From Nostocoides sp. (lineage in GTDB: Bacteria > Actinomycetota > Actinomycetes > Actinomycetales > Dermatophilaceae), in assembly GCA_016716625.1 (NCBI GenBank), contig JADJVJ010000001.1:1-64000 (forward strand): DNA of 64,000 nt. Direction: 5' to 3'. Below, piece after piece: positions 62,775 to 64,000 of this stretch (its first letter is position 1; every line of letters begins with the position of its first letter). Below the pieces are notes generated by a model. The model made no database searches. It had not been told where the DNA came from and was given only the letters and a program-made list of their open reading frames with translations. Made by a program: the position numbers and the translations under genes.

Positions 62775-64000
62775 TCAGGCGGCGATCGCCGGGAGCACCA
62801 GCCGGGCCACCGCGCCCGGCTCATCCGCCCGTTCGGTGAGCTCCACTCGGCCGCCGTGCTGGCGCGCTACCCATTCCACCAGCGGCAACCCGAGGCCGGC
62901 CCCGCCGCCGGTACTCAGATAGGGCTGCGGGGGTTCGGTGCTCGCGAACCCGGGTCCCGAGTCGATCACCTCGGCGCTCGCCCATTCTCCGTGCGCGCGC
63001 ACCCGGAGCAGCACCGGTATGCCGGTGGCCCCAGCTCGCCCGTGCCGAATCGCGTTGTCGACGAGATTGCTCAACGCATGGCGGAGCAGGGTCGCATCAC
63101 CGCGAACGGTGACCGGACCGTGGACGTCGACGACGAGCTCCGGCACCCGCAACTCCAGGTCGGCCGCGAGCGTGTCGAGACGAAGCGCCTCCAGCCGCAG
63201 GTCCACCCGGGCATTGTCGATCCGTGCCGCGAGCAGCAGGTTGTCGACGACGGAGGAGGCCGCGTCAACCTCCCCGACGAGGGCACTGGCCTGCCGCGCC
63301 CACTCAGAACCCGGCCGCTGGCTGCGCTGGATGGCCGCGGCAGCCCCGCGCAACCTGGCCAGCGGTGTGCGGAGTTCGTGCGCGGCGGTCGCGAGGAAGC
63401 GTTCCCGGTCAGCGGCCGAGCGCAGCGCGGGGGCGAGCATCCTGCCGGTGAGTACCCACCCGGAGAGCGACAACAGGAGGAGCAGGACTGCCCCGCCGAT
63501 AACCGTCGGCCAGAACAGCACACTGGAGTGGTTCCTTGGTCCACGCTCGACCGCCATCACCCAACCGCCCACGCCGGCATCGTCGAACCAGGGCATGAGC
63601 GCCGCTCGGACCGAGCCACCCGAGGTGGGCAGCACGGCATACGTGCCGCTCTCGGAGGTGTCGGCCAAGGCGGCGGCCGCGATCTGGGGAGTCGGCAAGG
63701 GTGAGTTATCGGAGCCGCTCGGTGCGGTGTCGAGCAAGATCTCGCCGAGCGGCCGCGCAGAGACGACGATCCGGAACTCGCCGCCCGCAACCTCGTCGTC
63801 GGCGACCCCGTCGACGTTTGTGGACCCGTTGTCGTCGAGGTAGACCAGTGCTGCGGCGCGGGAAGCGGCCCCGCGCAGCTCGGTGTCGAGCCGTGCGGAG
63901 GCAAGCCGGGTGTCCCACGTGACGAGTACCGCCCCGAAGGCTGCGACGGCCAAGGTGGCGACGACGACGAAGCCACCGAGCAGCCGAGCGCGCAGCGAAC
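62775..64000 (-). CDS. Sensor histidine kinase, N-terminus cut by window edge
   Basis: The frame stays open to base 64000, so the true start lies outside; about 408 residues are visible. First membrane span LLGGFVVVATLAVAAFGAVLV, an extracytoplasmic sensor part, second span LFWPTVIGGAVLLLLLSLSGWVL, then H-box FLATAAHELRTPLARLRGAA, N-box ALSNLVDNAIRHG, G1 VIDSGPGF and G2 GAGLGLPLVEWVARQHGG. A response regulator gene is expected just right of the window. Confidence 0.88.
   Translation of the reverse strand, partial: SLRARLLGGFVVVATLAVAAFGAVLVTWDTRLASARLDTELRGAASRAAALVYLDDNGSTNVDGVADDEVAGGEFRIVVSARPLGEILLDTAPSGSDNSPLPTPQIAAAALADTSESGTYAVLPTSGGSVRAALMPWFDDAGVGGWVMAVERGPRNHSSVLFWPTVIGGAVLLLLLSLSGWVLTGRMLAPALRSAADRERFLATAAHELRTPLARLRGAAAAIQRSQRPGSEWARQASALVGEVDAASSVVDNLLLAARIDNARVDLRLEALRLDTLAADLELRVPELVVDVHGPVTVRGDATLLRHALSNLVDNAIRHGRAGATGIPVLLRVRAHGEWASAEVIDSGPGFASTEPPQPYLSTGGGAGLGLPLVEWVARQHGGRVELTERADEPGAVARLVLPAIAA

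Noticed and set aside
1..64000. CRISPR arrays, tRNA or rRNA genes
   Set aside because: No regularly spaced direct repeats and no tRNA or rRNA-like stretches were recognised by eye.

Overview
The window is high-GC DNA from an actinomycete. The evidence is a WhiB-like protein, MocR/TetR/MarR regulators, GTG and TTG starts, a Clp-N/helix-turn-helix pair and a DnaB intein. I would guess Micrococcales, but the sequence does not prove the family. Three layers can be told apart: decayed chromosomal DNA at the left edge, a large mobile island carrying Tn7-like transposition genes and a multigene defence-like locus, and ordinary chromosomal genes with small stress, toxin and regulator cassettes on the right.

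Left edge (1-6120). An acetyl-CoA hydrolase/transferase family gene (minus strand), a DUF2277 gene and an intein-containing dnaB can all be recognised only by joining several reading frames. An IS481-family element with a frameshifted transposase sits at 4851-6120, with CTAG on both sides. Its left copy overlaps the dnaB stop codon.

Island (about 6121-33094). First comes a defence-like locus arranged as two convergent operons. On the plus strand are a small unknown protein, a GHKL (MORC/MutL-type) ATPase and a DUF4338/DruA-like protein. On the minus strand are a zinc-finger protein, two large unknown proteins, an 1857-residue DEAH helicase with DruE/DUF1998-like features and a Cas4/AddB-like Fe-S nuclease. 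The genes are tightly coupled, and I see no methyltransferase. Next is a translationally coupled transposition operon (tnsA, tnsB, tnsC, tniQ, two small unknowns, a WhiB-like Fe-S protein, another unknown) and a second tniQ behind a hairpin. A lower-GC tail follows: a ribbon-helix-helix protein, an inositol-monophosphatase-like protein and a two-TM membrane protein. A cluster of 22-bp repeats at 33073-33147 has an exact inverted partner at 4851-4872. This would fit transposon ends, but the left copy is also the likely end of the IS481 element, so the borders remain open.

Right part (33148-64000). An OLD-family ATPase/TOPRIM nuclease lies just outside the repeats. After it come a Clp-N/HTH regulator pair with a broken ABC transporter, small enzymes, a MocR/LysE divergent pair, a Fic protein, a metallophosphoesterase fused to a seven-repeat propeller, two toxin-antitoxin pairs, a two-component system, a cytochrome b5 lipoprotein, a TetR/membrane-protein divergent pair with a perfect operator, an IS110 remnant that has altered the end of an epimerase gene, a beta-lactamase-family protein, a secreted beta-helix protein and a histidine kinase cut by the window edge.

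The octamer CGGCATAC/GTATGCCG is very common by eye in the chromosomal parts and in the tns/tniQ genes. I found none in the defence locus or the 30.4-35.8 kb tail. This suggests the transposition module is an old resident of this lineage and the cargo a newer arrival.
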